A stretch of DNA of 64,000 nt, taken from NCBI GenBank assembly GCA_028281925.1, contig JANQIX010000104.1, positions 124,001 to 188,000 on the forward strand, given 5' to 3'. Below, in pieces: positions 8,071 through 16,548 of the stretch (the stretch's first letter is position 1; each line of letters starts with the position of its first letter). Made by a program: the position numbers and the translations under genes. The notes beneath the pieces were generated by a model. It worked only from the letters and a program-made list of their open reading frames with translations. It did no database searches and was not told the origin of the DNA. The stretch comes from Alphaproteobacteria bacterium (GTDB taxonomy: Bacteria; Pseudomonadota; Alphaproteobacteria; DSM-16000; Inquilinaceae).

Positions 8071-8967
8071 TCAGCGGCTGGCAACGCTGCGTAGGCCTGC
8101 GGAGAAGGTGGAACCCGGACGCGCGGCTGTTGGCGTTGCATCACCGGAGCCGCCGGCGCTGGCCAATTGGTAGACGCCCCGCTGGCCGTCCAGAGGCTTG
8201 AACTTGTCGGTGATGCCCAGCACCGTTTCCGCACCGCCAAGGAACAGGACGCCGTCGGCGTTGAGCAGGCGGCTCGTCCCCTCCAGCACCCGTGTCTTGG
8301 TCGGCTGATCGAAGTAGATCAGGACGTTGCGGCAGAACACCACGTCGAACTGGCCCAACGGTCGCAGATCGCCCAGCAGGTTGAACTCCCGGAAGGTCAC
8401 CATGCTGCGGATGTCGGGTGTGAGTTCCCATTTGTCGCCGCGCTGGCGGAAGTACTTCACAAGATGGGTGATCGGAAGGCCACGCTGGACCTCGAACTGG
8501 GTGTAGATGCCGGCCTTAGCCTTCGCCAGGATCTCGCTGGAAATGTCCGTGGCAACGATCTCGATGTTCCAGCCGGCGAGCTTCGCGCCCTCTTCCTTCA
8601 GCACCATTGCCAGGGAGTAGGGTTCCTGCCCGCTTGAGCAAGCGGCACTCCAGATCCTGATCTTGCGCGCCGAGGCACGGCTCTTCAGCAGCCCAGGTAG
8701 GGTCAGCGTGCGGAACTGTTCGTAAGGCTTGGTATCGCGGAAGAATGAAGACTCGTTGGTCGTCATCGCCTCCGTGATGTCTTTCAGCAGACGCTCGTCC
8801 TTCTTGCTGCGCACGGACTGCGCCAGCTCGTCGAGACCGCGGAGGCTCCATTTGCGCGCCACGGGCATCAACCGGCTTTCCAGCAGGTAGGCCTTGTCGC
8901 GGGACAGCACCAAGCCGGAGCGCTGCTTCAGCAGCGATTGGAACATATTGAAGTCGTCGGCCTTCAT
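8071..8967 (-). CDS. cheR: Chemotaxis protein methyltransferase CheR
   Basis: A 298-residue SAM-dependent methyltransferase that methylates glutamates on chemoreceptors. The N-terminal helical domain is followed by the SAM-binding motif IWSAACSSGQEPYSLAM and by VVFCRNVLIYFD, both hallmarks of CheR. The ATG at 8967 is chosen because it starts the conserved sequence (MKADDFNMFQSLL) and follows AAGGGGGCGGG; the open frame extends upstream only inside cheB. It is the last gene of cheA-cheY-cheB-cheR, 23 bases after cheB. Confidence 0.95.
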   Translation of the reverse strand: MKADDFNMFQSLLKQRSGLVLSRDKAYLLESRLMPVARKWSLRGLDELAQSVRSKKDERLLKDITEAMTTNESSFFRDTKPYEQFRTLTLPGLLKSRASARKIRIWSAACSSGQEPYSLAMVLKEEGAKLAGWNIEIVATDISSEILAKAKAGIYTQFEVQRGLPITHLVKYFRQRGDKWELTPDIRSMVTFREFNLLGDLRPLGQFDVVFCRNVLIYFDQPTKTRVLEGTSRLLNADGVLFLGGAETVLGITDKFKPLDGQRGVYQLASAGGSGDATPTAARPGSTFSAGLRSVASR

Positions 8968-8990
8968 CGACCCGCCCCCTTGACCTCGAA

Positions 8991-10181
8991 TCACGCCGCC
9001 GCCCTGGTCGTCACCTTGCGGATGTACGGACCGATCTCCCGCAGCGGCAGGATCGCGTTGGCCGTACCATCGCCGGCGACAGCGCCAGGCATGCCCCAGA
9101 CGACGCTGGTAGCCTCGTCCTGAGCGATGACCATGCCCCCGGCACTCGACACCGAGCGGCAGGCACGCATACCGTCTTGCCCCATGCCTGTCAGGATCAC
9201 GGCCAGGACATTCGCCCCGTAGACCTTCACGACACTGTCGAGCATCGGATCCACTGCGGGACGGCAGAAATTCACCGGCGGCGACTGATCGAGGCGCAGA
9301 GTTGCCCCGCCGCCACCGCTCTGCACCAGCATGTGATAGTTGCCGGGGGCGACATAGCATCGCCCTGCGGCAAGAACGTCGCCCGCCTTGGCCTCAGCCG
9401 CACTGATCCCGCACTGCCGCGAGATGTGCTCGGCGAGGATCGTCGTGAAGGTAGCGGGCATATGCTGGGTTATGATGATCGGCACATTGATGCCGGTCGC
9501 AAGATGGCCGAGCACTTCGAACAGTGCCTGCGGCCCGCCGGTCGAACTGCCGATGGCGATGATTTGCGGACGGAAGTTGACCGGCATGGCGCGCGGCCCT
9601 TCCGACGCCGCCTGGCGTCCAGCCTGCGGCGCGCCGGCGCTGAAGCCGCGAAGACCTGGCCTTGCGACAGGCTGCGACACGGTATGGCGGCCGAATGCCG
9701 GCCGGGCCGGTGCGCCGGTTCGGCGCGCCGCTGCAGCCAGTGCCTTCACCTTGCTCAGCAGTTCGCGCTTGAAGTCGTCACCGCCGTGGATGTCCCGGGC
9801 CGATGTGGGCTTGGGAACATAGTCGGTCGCCCCGAGTTCCAGCGCACGCACACTGATCTCGGCATTGCGCTTGGTCAGGGTGGAGGCCATGACGATCTTG
9901 GCCGTCGGACAGGCCTTCAAGAGATGAGGCAAAGCCTCCAGGCCGTCCATTACCGGCATCTCGATGTCGAGGACGACGACGTCCACCGGTTGGCGGGTGA
10001 TCGACTGCACCGCCATCTTGCCGTCACCGACGGAAGACACGACCTTGATTTCCGGATCGCTTTCCAGGATCCGCGTCAGCAGGCCGCGGATGACGGCGCT
10101 GTCATCGACGACCATCACATGGTGCGGCCGGTCACCCGACGGCGTTCTGCTCTGCGCAGGCGATCTCGAAGGCACCAGCAT
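8991..10181 (-). CDS. cheB: Chemotaxis methylesterase/deamidase CheB
   Basis: A 396-residue CheB. The receiver domain (about residues 20-140) has phospho-acceptor D72 in LDIEMPVMDG and K124 in YVPKPTS. A Pro/Ala/Arg-rich linker joins it to the C-terminal esterase domain, whose catalytic triad is S213 in GSSTGG, H240 in TQHMP and D336 in GMGQDG. The enzyme removes methyl groups from chemoreceptors and opposes CheR encoded next. It starts 14 bases after cheY. Confidence 0.96.
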   Translation of the reverse strand: MLVPSRSPAQSRTPSGDRPHHVMVVDDSAVIRGLLTRILESDPEIKVVSSVGDGKMAVQSITRQPVDVVVLDIEMPVMDGLEALPHLLKACPTAKIVMASTLTKRNAEISVRALELGATDYVPKPTSARDIHGGDDFKRELLSKVKALAAAARRTGAPARPAFGRHTVSQPVARPGLRGFSAGAPQAGRQAASEGPRAMPVNFRPQIIAIGSSTGGPQALFEVLGHLATGINVPIIITQHMPATFTTILAEHISRQCGISAAEAKAGDVLAAGRCYVAPGNYHMLVQSGGGGATLRLDQSPPVNFCRPAVDPMLDSVVKVYGANVLAVILTGMGQDGMRACRSVSSAGGMVIAQDEATSVVWGMPGAVAGDGTANAILPLREIGPYIRKVTTRAAA

Positions 10182-10195
10182 CGACCCCTGACTCC

Positions 10196-10561
10196 TCAGA
10201 TTAGGCCGACCTGGGCGAACTTCGTCTGGATGATATCGCTGTCGAACGGCTTCATGATGTACTCGTTGGCACCTGCGCTCAGCGCCTCCTGGATGTGCGC
10301 CAAGTCGTTCTCCGTCGTGCAGAAGACGACCTTGGGCTGATCGCCGCCCGACATCTTGCGCAGGCGCCGCAGGAACTCGATGCCGGACAGGACAGGCATG
10401 TTCCAGTCCAGCAGCACGGCATCCGGCATCTGGCGTGCGCAGGCATGCATCGCTTCCTGGCCGTTTTCGGCCTCGTCGCAGGTGAAGTCGAGATCCTCAA
10501 GGATCTTGCGAGCCACCTTGCGAACAACCCTCGAATCGTCGACCACCAGACAGGTCTTCAT
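10196..10561 (-). CDS. cheY: Chemotaxis response regulator CheY
   Basis: A 121-residue single receiver domain with the acidic pair in VVDDS, phospho-acceptor D52 in LLDWNMP, Thr in FCTTEND and Lys in IMKPFD. The ATG at 10561 is chosen; an in-frame GTG two codons earlier is possible. CheY carries the phosphate signal from CheA to the flagellar motor. The gene lies 102 bases after cheA and 14 bases before cheB. Confidence 0.92.
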   Translation of the reverse strand: MKTCLVVDDSRVVRKVARKILEDLDFTCDEAENGQEAMHACARQMPDAVLLDWNMPVLSGIEFLRRLRKMSGGDQPKVVFCTTENDLAHIQEALSAGANEYIMKPFDSDIIQTKFAQVGLI

Positions 10562-10663
10562 CGCCACCGCCCCAGGTTCCTGTTACGCCTCAACCGGCGC
10601 TTCGCGGGAGCCGGCCGTCGCCGAAGCACGAGCCGGCGCGCCCCGCACCTGCATACTCGTGTG

Positions 10664-13417
10664 TCAGGCCGCGCTCTGCAGCTCCGACAACGTTCCGGAC
10701 AAGCTCATCAGCAATGCGTCGCGGTCGAACTTGGCGACGTAATCCGTAAAGCCGGCTTCGCGTCCGCGATCGAGATCGCGCGGCGTCGTGTGCGACGACA
10801 AGGCGACGATCGGCACCGCGTTCCAGCGGCATTCCGCATCCTTCACCGCACGGGCAAAGTCGAAGCCGTTCATGCCGGGCATCTCTATGTCACTGACGAT
10901 GACATCGTAGTCTTCACCGGCTTCGCAGAGCCCCAGCGCATCTTCCGCGCTCGCCACGGACGTGACGTCATAACCGGCCACCGACAGCATCGGCGTCAGC
11001 ATGTTGCGGAAGAACGGGCTGTCGTCGACCAGCAGCACGCGCTGCTGTTGTTGCACTTCGCCGCCCAGGGCTTCGCCGCGTGAGGCGAACCAGTCCTGGT
11101 AGGCCTGCGTCAGATAGGTACCGGCGTCGATCACATCCGTGGCGCGCTCGGCGATGATGGCGCTGCCCAGCAGGCCCGGACGGTCGCCGGCCAGTTCCAC
11201 GCTCAGATGCTCTTCGACGATGTCGACGATCTCGTCGACGATCAGCCCCATCGCGCGGTCGCCATCGGCGAACACCAGCACCGGCTTGCGCCCTTCGCCC
11301 GTCGGCAGGAAGCCAGGGTCGAACGGCACCAGCGGCATCAGCTTGCCACGATACTGCACCACCATCTGGCCGTTGGAGACCTCGATGTTCTTCTCTTCGA
11401 TGTCTTCCAGACGCGCCACGAGTGCGAGCGGCACCGCCTTCGGCGCGCCTTCGCCCGCCCGGAACAGAAGCAACGCCACGTTTTCCTCGCTCGAAGACCG
11501 CTTTTTGGTGTCGGCTGCGGTGTCGAGACCCTCCGCGATCGTGACCTCGCCGGTCGCCGAGGCGATGCCGTTGGGGTCGAGGATCATGATGACGCTGCCG
11601 TCGCCGAGGATCGTGTTGCCTGAGAACATCTCGATGCCGCGCAGGATCGGCGCCACCGGCTTCACCACGATTTCCTCGGTGTCGAACACCCGGTCGACGA
11701 TGATGCCGAACGAGTAGGGCCCCACCTGCGTAACGACGATGAAGTTCTGGGACTCGTCGTCGTCCCCTGTCGCTTCGAGGTTCAGGAGACTGCGCAGGCT
11801 GACCAGCGGCAGCAGGCGATTGCGCAGGCGCAAGACCGGCGTGCCGTTCAAGAGCTCGATCGAGTGCTCGCTGTGCCCGCCGGCGCGGACCAGTTCGACC
11901 ACGCTGATCTGCGGAATGGCGAACCGCTCACCAGCGCATTCGACGACCAGAGCCGACACGATCGCCAGGGTCAGCGGGATCTTGATCATGAAGGTCGAGC
12001 CACGGCCTTCCTTGGACTTCAGCTCGATGGTGCCGCCGATCTTCTCGATATTGGTCCGCACGACATCCATGCCGACGCCGCGGCCAGAGACGCTGGTGAC
12101 CTTCTCCGCGGTGGAAAGCCCGGCGCGGAAAATCAGCTGATGGATCTGCGAATCCGACATCGCCGTCGCCTCGGCCTCGGTGATGAGGCCGTTGGTGACC
12201 GCCTTGGTGCGGATCTTGTCGACCGACAGTCCTTTGCCGTCGTCGGTGATCTCAATGATGATGTGGCCGCCTTCATGATAGGCGTTGAGGCGAACCTTCC
12301 CGGTTTCCGGCTTGCCGGCCGCCACACGTTCAGCCGGCATCTCGATGCCGTGATCGGCGGAATTCCGCACCATATGGGTCAGCGGATCCTTGATCAGCTC
12401 CAGCACCTGGCGGTCGAGCTCGGTGTCCTGACCGAGCATCTGCAGCTCGATCTTCTTCGACAGTTCATGGCTCAGATCGCGGATCAGGCGCGGCAGCTTG
12501 GCCCAGGCATTGCCGATCGGCTGCATCCGGGTCTTCATCACCCCTTCCTGCAGCTCCGACGTGACATGGTTCAGCCGCTGCAGCGGAGAGGCGAACTCGC
12601 TTTCCTTGTGGCTGCGCAGGATCTGGAGCAGCTGGTTGCGGGTCAGCACCAGCTCCGACACCATTGTCATCAGGTTCTCAAGCAGATCCACGTTGACGCG
12701 GATCGACTGGGCGGCGACCTGGGATTCCTTGGCTTCAGTCTGCTGTACCGCGGCCTGCGGTTTCGCCTTGGGCGCTTCCGGCAGCGGCGCGGCCGGCGGC
12801 GGTGCGGCCACGGGGGCAGCTGCGGCGGCAGGGGCGACCGCCGGCTCGGGTTCCGGCGAGACCTCCGGTTCCGGTGCGGCTTCGGCTGTCGGCTCCTCCT
12901 CAGCGGGGTCGCCACCGGCCGTGTCGGAATTGAGCAGCGGGTCGTTGTCCAGATCGTCCATTTCCGCAGCGACCGGGGCCGTCATGCCTTCGTCGGCGGC
13001 AGCCTCGTCGACCGCGGGCGGCGCGGCAGCCGGGGCCGACTGCCCATCGGCCATGGCGTTGATTCGCGTGATCAGATCGGTGTCGTCGCCCTCTGGCTCA
13101 GCCTCGGTCGCTTCGAGCTGGGCCACAATCGTCTTGATTCGGTCAAGGGACTCAAGAATGAGGCTGACGGCCTCGGGCGTTACTTCGAGTTCACCGTCCC
13201 GGAACTTGCCGAGGATATTCTCGCCTGCATGCGCAACCCTCTCCAGCCTCGGCAGTCCAAGGAAGCCGCAGGTGCCTTTGATCGTGTGCACCAGCCGGAA
13301 AATGTTGCCCAAGAGATTGGGGTCATTTGGGTTCTGTTCGAGTTGAACGAGTTCCACGTCGAGAACCGAGAGGTTTTCCGCGGTTTCGGTCAGGAATTCG
13401 CTGAGCAGATCATCCAT
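10664..13417 (-). CDS. cheA: Hybrid chemotaxis histidine kinase CheA with two CheW-like domains and a receiver
   Basis: A 917-residue fusion kinase. Order of domains: Hpt/P1 with the phospho-acceptor H44 in LVHTIKGTCGFLGL; an acidic Ala/Pro/Glu linker (about 125-235) where a P2 domain would normally be; P3 dimerisation (about 236-305); ATPase with N352 and the GRGVGMDVV box (about 446-453); a first CheW-like domain (about 480-625); a second (about 645-780); and a C-terminal receiver with D843 and K896. The open frame extends 26 codons upstream, but the ATG at 13417 begins the conserved MDDLLSEF. No separate cheW or receptor gene is in the window. It heads cheA-cheY-cheB-cheR. Confidence 0.94.
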   Translation of the reverse strand: MDDLLSEFLTETAENLSVLDVELVQLEQNPNDPNLLGNIFRLVHTIKGTCGFLGLPRLERVAHAGENILGKFRDGELEVTPEAVSLILESLDRIKTIVAQLEATEAEPEGDDTDLITRINAMADGQSAPAAAPPAVDEAAADEGMTAPVAAEMDDLDNDPLLNSDTAGGDPAEEEPTAEAAPEPEVSPEPEPAVAPAAAAAPVAAPPPAAPLPEAPKAKPQAAVQQTEAKESQVAAQSIRVNVDLLENLMTMVSELVLTRNQLLQILRSHKESEFASPLQRLNHVTSELQEGVMKTRMQPIGNAWAKLPRLIRDLSHELSKKIELQMLGQDTELDRQVLELIKDPLTHMVRNSADHGIEMPAERVAAGKPETGKVRLNAYHEGGHIIIEITDDGKGLSVDKIRTKAVTNGLITEAEATAMSDSQIHQLIFRAGLSTAEKVTSVSGRGVGMDVVRTNIEKIGGTIELKSKEGRGSTFMIKIPLTLAIVSALVVECAGERFAIPQISVVELVRAGGHSEHSIELLNGTPVLRLRNRLLPLVSLRSLLNLEATGDDDESQNFIVVTQVGPYSFGIIVDRVFDTEEIVVKPVAPILRGIEMFSGNTILGDGSVIMILDPNGIASATGEVTIAEGLDTAADTKKRSSSEENVALLLFRAGEGAPKAVPLALVARLEDIEEKNIEVSNGQMVVQYRGKLMPLVPFDPGFLPTGEGRKPVLVFADGDRAMGLIVDEIVDIVEEHLSVELAGDRPGLLGSAIIAERATDVIDAGTYLTQAYQDWFASRGEALGGEVQQQQRVLLVDDSPFFRNMLTPMLSVAGYDVTSVASAEDALGLCEAGEDYDVIVSDIEMPGMNGFDFARAVKDAECRWNAVPIVALSSHTTPRDLDRGREAGFTDYVAKFDRDALLMSLSGTLSELQSAA

Positions 13418-13510
13418 TGGTGCACCCCATCCCCATGTACGAACAAGCGAAAATTGAAGCGATTCCTCGCTCCGGCCGCCGTCGATCCGGTTCAAGCTGG
13501 CAGAAAGTAA

Positions 13511-13525
13511 TTAAGAAGCCGCTAA
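13511..13525. promoter_or_regulatory. CtrA-like box upstream of cheA
   Basis: TTAA-GAAGCCG-CTAA has the TTAA-N7-TTAA layout with a single mismatch (CTAA). It lies about 95-110 bases upstream of the cheA start codon. Control of chemotaxis operons by CtrA is common in alphaproteobacteria, so the position supports function. Confidence 0.4.
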
Positions 13526-13551
13526 AGGGCGCTATTCCCGGCCATTGCCGG

Positions 13552-13572
13552 CGTTAGTGCGGATTTCTAACG
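13552..13572. repeat. Inverted repeat upstream of cheA
   Basis: CGTTAG and CTAACG form perfect six-base arms separated by nine bases. It is too widely spaced for a simple hairpin terminator and could bind a dimeric regulator. It is 135 bases upstream of cheA and 90 bases after the chpT stop. Confidence 0.3.
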
Positions 13573-13661
13573 GTCTGCGCCCTTAACAACGCCAAATGCC
13601 GCGCTGCCGAGAGCGGACGGTCGACAACAACGGCAATGATGGCGTGACCGGGAATGGTGGA

Positions 13662-14324
13662 TCAGCCCCTGGGCATGTGCAGCAGCAGCACCAGCACAGC
13701 GTGACCATCTACAGGGTCAGGGTTCAGGACCTCGATCCGCATACCATACAGCTGGGCGAGAACGCCGGTCACATAGGCATGGACCGTCCGCGCGGAGAGG
13801 TCGCTCACGTCGGTCTGGCCGTTCAACGCCGCCAGAGCCGCTTCGTTCAGTGCAGCGGCCCGACCGGTTGCGATCACCTGCGCCGGGCCGGACCCTGGCC
13901 CCGCCGACGCATCGACCTCGATCTTCCCCCCGTAGCTCAACGCCTCCTCGGCCAAGAGTATCAGGTTGAGAAGCATCTTGACGGTTCCAGCGGGTGGCGT
14001 TGACACGACCCCTGAGCCTGCCGGTGGCCACGCCAGCGCGATCTTGCTCCCGACCAGATAGTCGGTCGCCGCTTGTCGGCCGTCTTCCAGAGGCACGCCC
14101 TGCTGTCCACCGGCAGCACCATAGGCAAGGCGGAAGCAACGCAGCCGGGCGGCCGCCTTTTGCCCACTTTCCGCCACCAGACCGACAGCCTCGCCGGCCA
14201 TGTCGCCTTCCAGTTCCTCCATCAACTCGACCCCGTTGTTGATGGCGCCGACGGGGCTGACAAGGTCGTGGCACAGACGTGAGCACAGAAGTTCAAGAAC
14301 CCGAGGGTCGACCGAAAGTGGCAT
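13662..14324 (-). CDS. chpT: Histidine phosphotransferase ChpT
   Basis: A protein of about 220 residues of the ChpT family (PF10090). The helical hairpin carries the phospho-acceptor H19 in CSRLCHDLVSPVGAINNGVEL, followed by a degenerate Bergerat-type fold that does not bind ATP. ChpT passes phosphate from the hybrid kinase CckA to CtrA and CpdR. The ATG at 14324 is chosen because it starts the conserved region; an in-frame TTG at 14366 would add 14 residues. It is upstream of cheA on the same strand. No cckA lies in the window. Confidence 0.9.
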   Translation of the reverse strand: MPLSVDPRVLELLCSRLCHDLVSPVGAINNGVELMEELEGDMAGEAVGLVAESGQKAAARLRCFRLAYGAAGGQQGVPLEDGRQAATDYLVGSKIALAWPPAGSGVVSTPPAGTVKMLLNLILLAEEALSYGGKIEVDASAGPGSGPAQVIATGRAAALNEAALAALNGQTDVSDLSARTVHAYVTGVLAQLYGMRIEVLNPDPVDGHAVLVLLLHMPRG

Positions 14325-14477
14325 GGCCGCTGTAGTTCCGGATGGCGATGATTGCTCGACAGACAACTAAGCGTTTGTCCATCGACGTTTTGCCCCTATA
14401 GCATACGACAGACAGATAGGACACAAATGCTTCGCTGCCAGTCGGCGGTGGCGAGTGTGCGTAGAAGCAGATTCAGC

Positions 14478-14660
14478 ATGCTGGAAACTCTGATCCCAGG
14501 CGCCATTGTCCGCCATCCGCGGCATCCGGAATGGGGCCTGGGCCAGGTTCAGTCGGTGATCGGCAACCGCCTGACGGCAAACTTCGAGCACCATGGCAAG
14601 GTTGTCATCAACATAAATATCGTGACTCTGGACGTGGTGGAGGATGGTGGCGACTTTTGA
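14478..14660 (+). CDS. DUF3553 family small protein
   Basis: A 60-residue protein with the pattern LIPGAIVRHPRHPEWGLGQVQSV and a following FEHHGKVVIN segment, matching DUF3553 (PF12073), a small alphaproteobacterial family of unknown function that looks like a single SH3-like beta barrel. The ATG at 14478 begins the conserved part; the longer open frame upstream reads into the chpT promoter region. It is divergent from chpT. Confidence 0.68.
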   Translation: MLETLIPGAIVRHPRHPEWGLGQVQSVIGNRLTANFEHHGKVVININIVTLDVVEDGGDF

Positions 14661-15083
14661 GTCATACATTCTATTACTTGTGCATATGTCGAAGCGCCCA
14701 TTTGATTTCTGCTCTTCGCCAGGTGCTGTGATCTAATCGCGGACGTTGGTCGACTGCTTCGCCCCCTGCGCGGACGTTTGTTTGTTCGCTGCAGATGTCA
14801 GCTTGGAGCATCACCGACCACCATGCATCTGGAAGACGGCGTGCATCGCCTCAACGGCCAGCGCGATCTGAGATCATCGAGGAATGTGTAGATCTGCTTC
14901 TAGCGCGATACGCAACATAGCTTGTGCAGCATACGCGACCCTACGCGTAGTGCGGACGTGACGTTCGCCGACGCCGATGCCTGTCCGACGCCCGCTTTAC
15001 CCGCTTCACCGGACAGTGCGGCCGCTCGGTCGTCCTCAAGGGCCACGCCGGAAGCGATCATCGCTATCCATCGTCCATGGCGC
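14661..15083. other. 423-base stretch without a supported gene
   Basis: This lies between the DUF3553 gene and the convergent oxidoreductase gene. Short open frames exist on both strands, including one of 82 codons, but they are Cys/Arg-rich, lack ribosome binding sites and resemble no family. No tRNA-like cloverleaf or strong hairpin was recognised. Confidence 0.4.
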
Positions 15084-16403
15084 CTACAGCCGGTCCCGTA
15101 GGCGGTACCACAGCATCGCCAGCACCAGAGACGGTGTGCGCAACGCACGCCCTCCCGGAAACGGTCGGTGAGGGAGGCGCGCGAAGACGTCGAAGCGTTC
15201 GGCCGTCGTGGTGATAGCCTCAGCCATCAGGGCTCCGGCCAGCCCGGTCAGCGCCACCCCGTGACCGGAAAATCCCTGCGCAAAGAACACGTTGCCCGCG
15301 ATGCGCCCGAACTGCGGCAGCCTGTTCCTGGTGATCGCCACGTTGCCCCCCCAGGCGAAGTCGACAGCGAGATCGGCAAGGCCGGGGAAGTAGCGCAGCA
15401 TCGTGCGCCTGAGCAGCGGGCCGTGATTGCCCCGATCAACGCCCGAATAGTTGACGCCTCCACCGAACAGCATCCGATGGTCATGCGAGAGGCGATAGTA
15501 GTTGATGACGAAGTTGGCATCGGCCACGGCCACGCCGCCCGGGATCAGACTGGCGGCCCGTTGCGGCCCCATCGGCTCTGTCGCGATCATGTAGGTGCCG
15601 ACGGGCATGATCCGGCTGCGCATCGTTCGCCAAGCGCCGGCCGCCAGTGGCCGGACATAGGCATTGCCGGCGATGACCGCGTATAGTGCGCGCACCTGCC
15701 CCCTGGCGGTCACCGCCACCGGCCGGTCGCCGACCTCCAACCGGTCCACCGGTGACATTTCGTGGATGACGACCCCGGCATCGGCCGCAGCGGCGGCAAG
15801 CCCAAGAGCATAGTTCAGCGGATGGAGTTGGCCTGCACCGTCGTCCAGCATCCCGCCGACATAGGCGGGGCAATCGACGACAGCGGCCGTGTCGCCTCCC
15901 TCCACCAGTCGTACCGACGCATAGCCGTATCGGTCTCGATACTCGTCCACCGTTTCAGCAAGCTCGCGCAGGTGCCGCGGCTTCAGAGCGGCGGTGAAGT
16001 ACCCCCAGCGAAGATCGCAGTCGATCCCATGCCTGGCGACCCGATCGCGCAGAAGCGCCTTGGCCTCCTCACCCATCGCCCAAAGCCGTCTGGCATCACC
16101 TTCGCCCACCAGCGCCGCGATCGACGACGGTGACTGGTTGAACCCTGTGGCGATGTGTCCGCCATTGCGCCCTGACGCCCCCCATCCGACACGGTGGGCC
16201 TCAAGCAGCACCACGCGAAAGCCATGCCCGGCCAGCTCGAGCGCCGCAGACAGGCCGGTGTATCCTCCGCCGACGACCACAATGTCGCAGTCTTCGGATC
16301 CATCGAGTTCCGGGTACCGGGGATGCGGGTTGGCGGTCGCCGCGTACCATGAGCGGGGAAATTGGGCCGCCCCTTCACTCAGAACGGCAGACCCACGCGC
16401 CAC
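15084..16403 (-). CDS. FAD-dependent amine oxidase, PuuB/OrdL-like
   Basis: A 439-residue DadA/PuuB-type flavoprotein. After the N-terminal SWYAATA segment it has the dinucleotide-binding motif VVVGGGYTGLSAALELA (about residues 41-57) and the GRNGGH block typical of the OrdL/PuuB group. PuuB oxidises gamma-glutamylputrescine to gamma-glutamylaminobutyraldehyde. Two glutamine-synthetase-like ligases and a class III aminotransferase nearby support a polyamine role, though another secondary amine remains possible. The start is a GTG at 16403. It lies 145 bases after the IalB-like gene on the same strand. Confidence 0.78.
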   Translation of the reverse strand: MARGSAVLSEGAAQFPRSWYAATANPHPRYPELDGSEDCDIVVVGGGYTGLSAALELAGHGFRVVLLEAHRVGWGASGRNGGHIATGFNQSPSSIAALVGEGDARRLWAMGEEAKALLRDRVARHGIDCDLRWGYFTAALKPRHLRELAETVDEYRDRYGYASVRLVEGGDTAAVVDCPAYVGGMLDDGAGQLHPLNYALGLAAAAADAGVVIHEMSPVDRLEVGDRPVAVTARGQVRALYAVIAGNAYVRPLAAGAWRTMRSRIMPVGTYMIATEPMGPQRAASLIPGGVAVADANFVINYYRLSHDHRMLFGGGVNYSGVDRGNHGPLLRRTMLRYFPGLADLAVDFAWGGNVAITRNRLPQFGRIAGNVFFAQGFSGHGVALTGLAGALMAEAITTTAERFDVFARLPHRPFPGGRALRTPSLVLAMLWYRLRDRL

Positions 16404-16548
16404 TCGTCGACACCCTTGCTGCCTCCCTCAAGCCGCACTCGCGGTCGATATCCGCATCCCGCCAGTGTGAGGGCCATGGCTGCGGCTACTTGCCTCAGAA
16501 CCGACCGACGTCCGCGAACCGCACGGCCCCGACGGCGCTTGCCCTTGC

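Larger units (their letters stand above)
13418..13661. promoter_or_regulatory. Region upstream of cheA
   Basis: A 244-base spacer between chpT and cheA, both on the minus strand. It holds a near-consensus CtrA box (13511-13525) and an inverted repeat (13552-13572), listed separately, and no supported gene. Confidence 0.4.

Noticed and set aside
8968..9360. Extended N-terminus of CheR in the open frame
   Set aside because: The extra 131 codons lie inside cheB in another frame; similarity starts at the ATG at 8967, which has a good ribosome binding site.
11864..13510. Long open frame (548 codons) on the plus strand opposite cheA
   Set aside because: It is the antisense shadow of a clear CheA. 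The product is Arg/Gly/His-rich without any family pattern, as expected in high-GC DNA.
14900..15148. 82-codon open frame on the minus strand
   Set aside because: Cys/Arg-rich, overlaps the end of the PuuB-like gene in another frame, and lacks a ribosome binding site.
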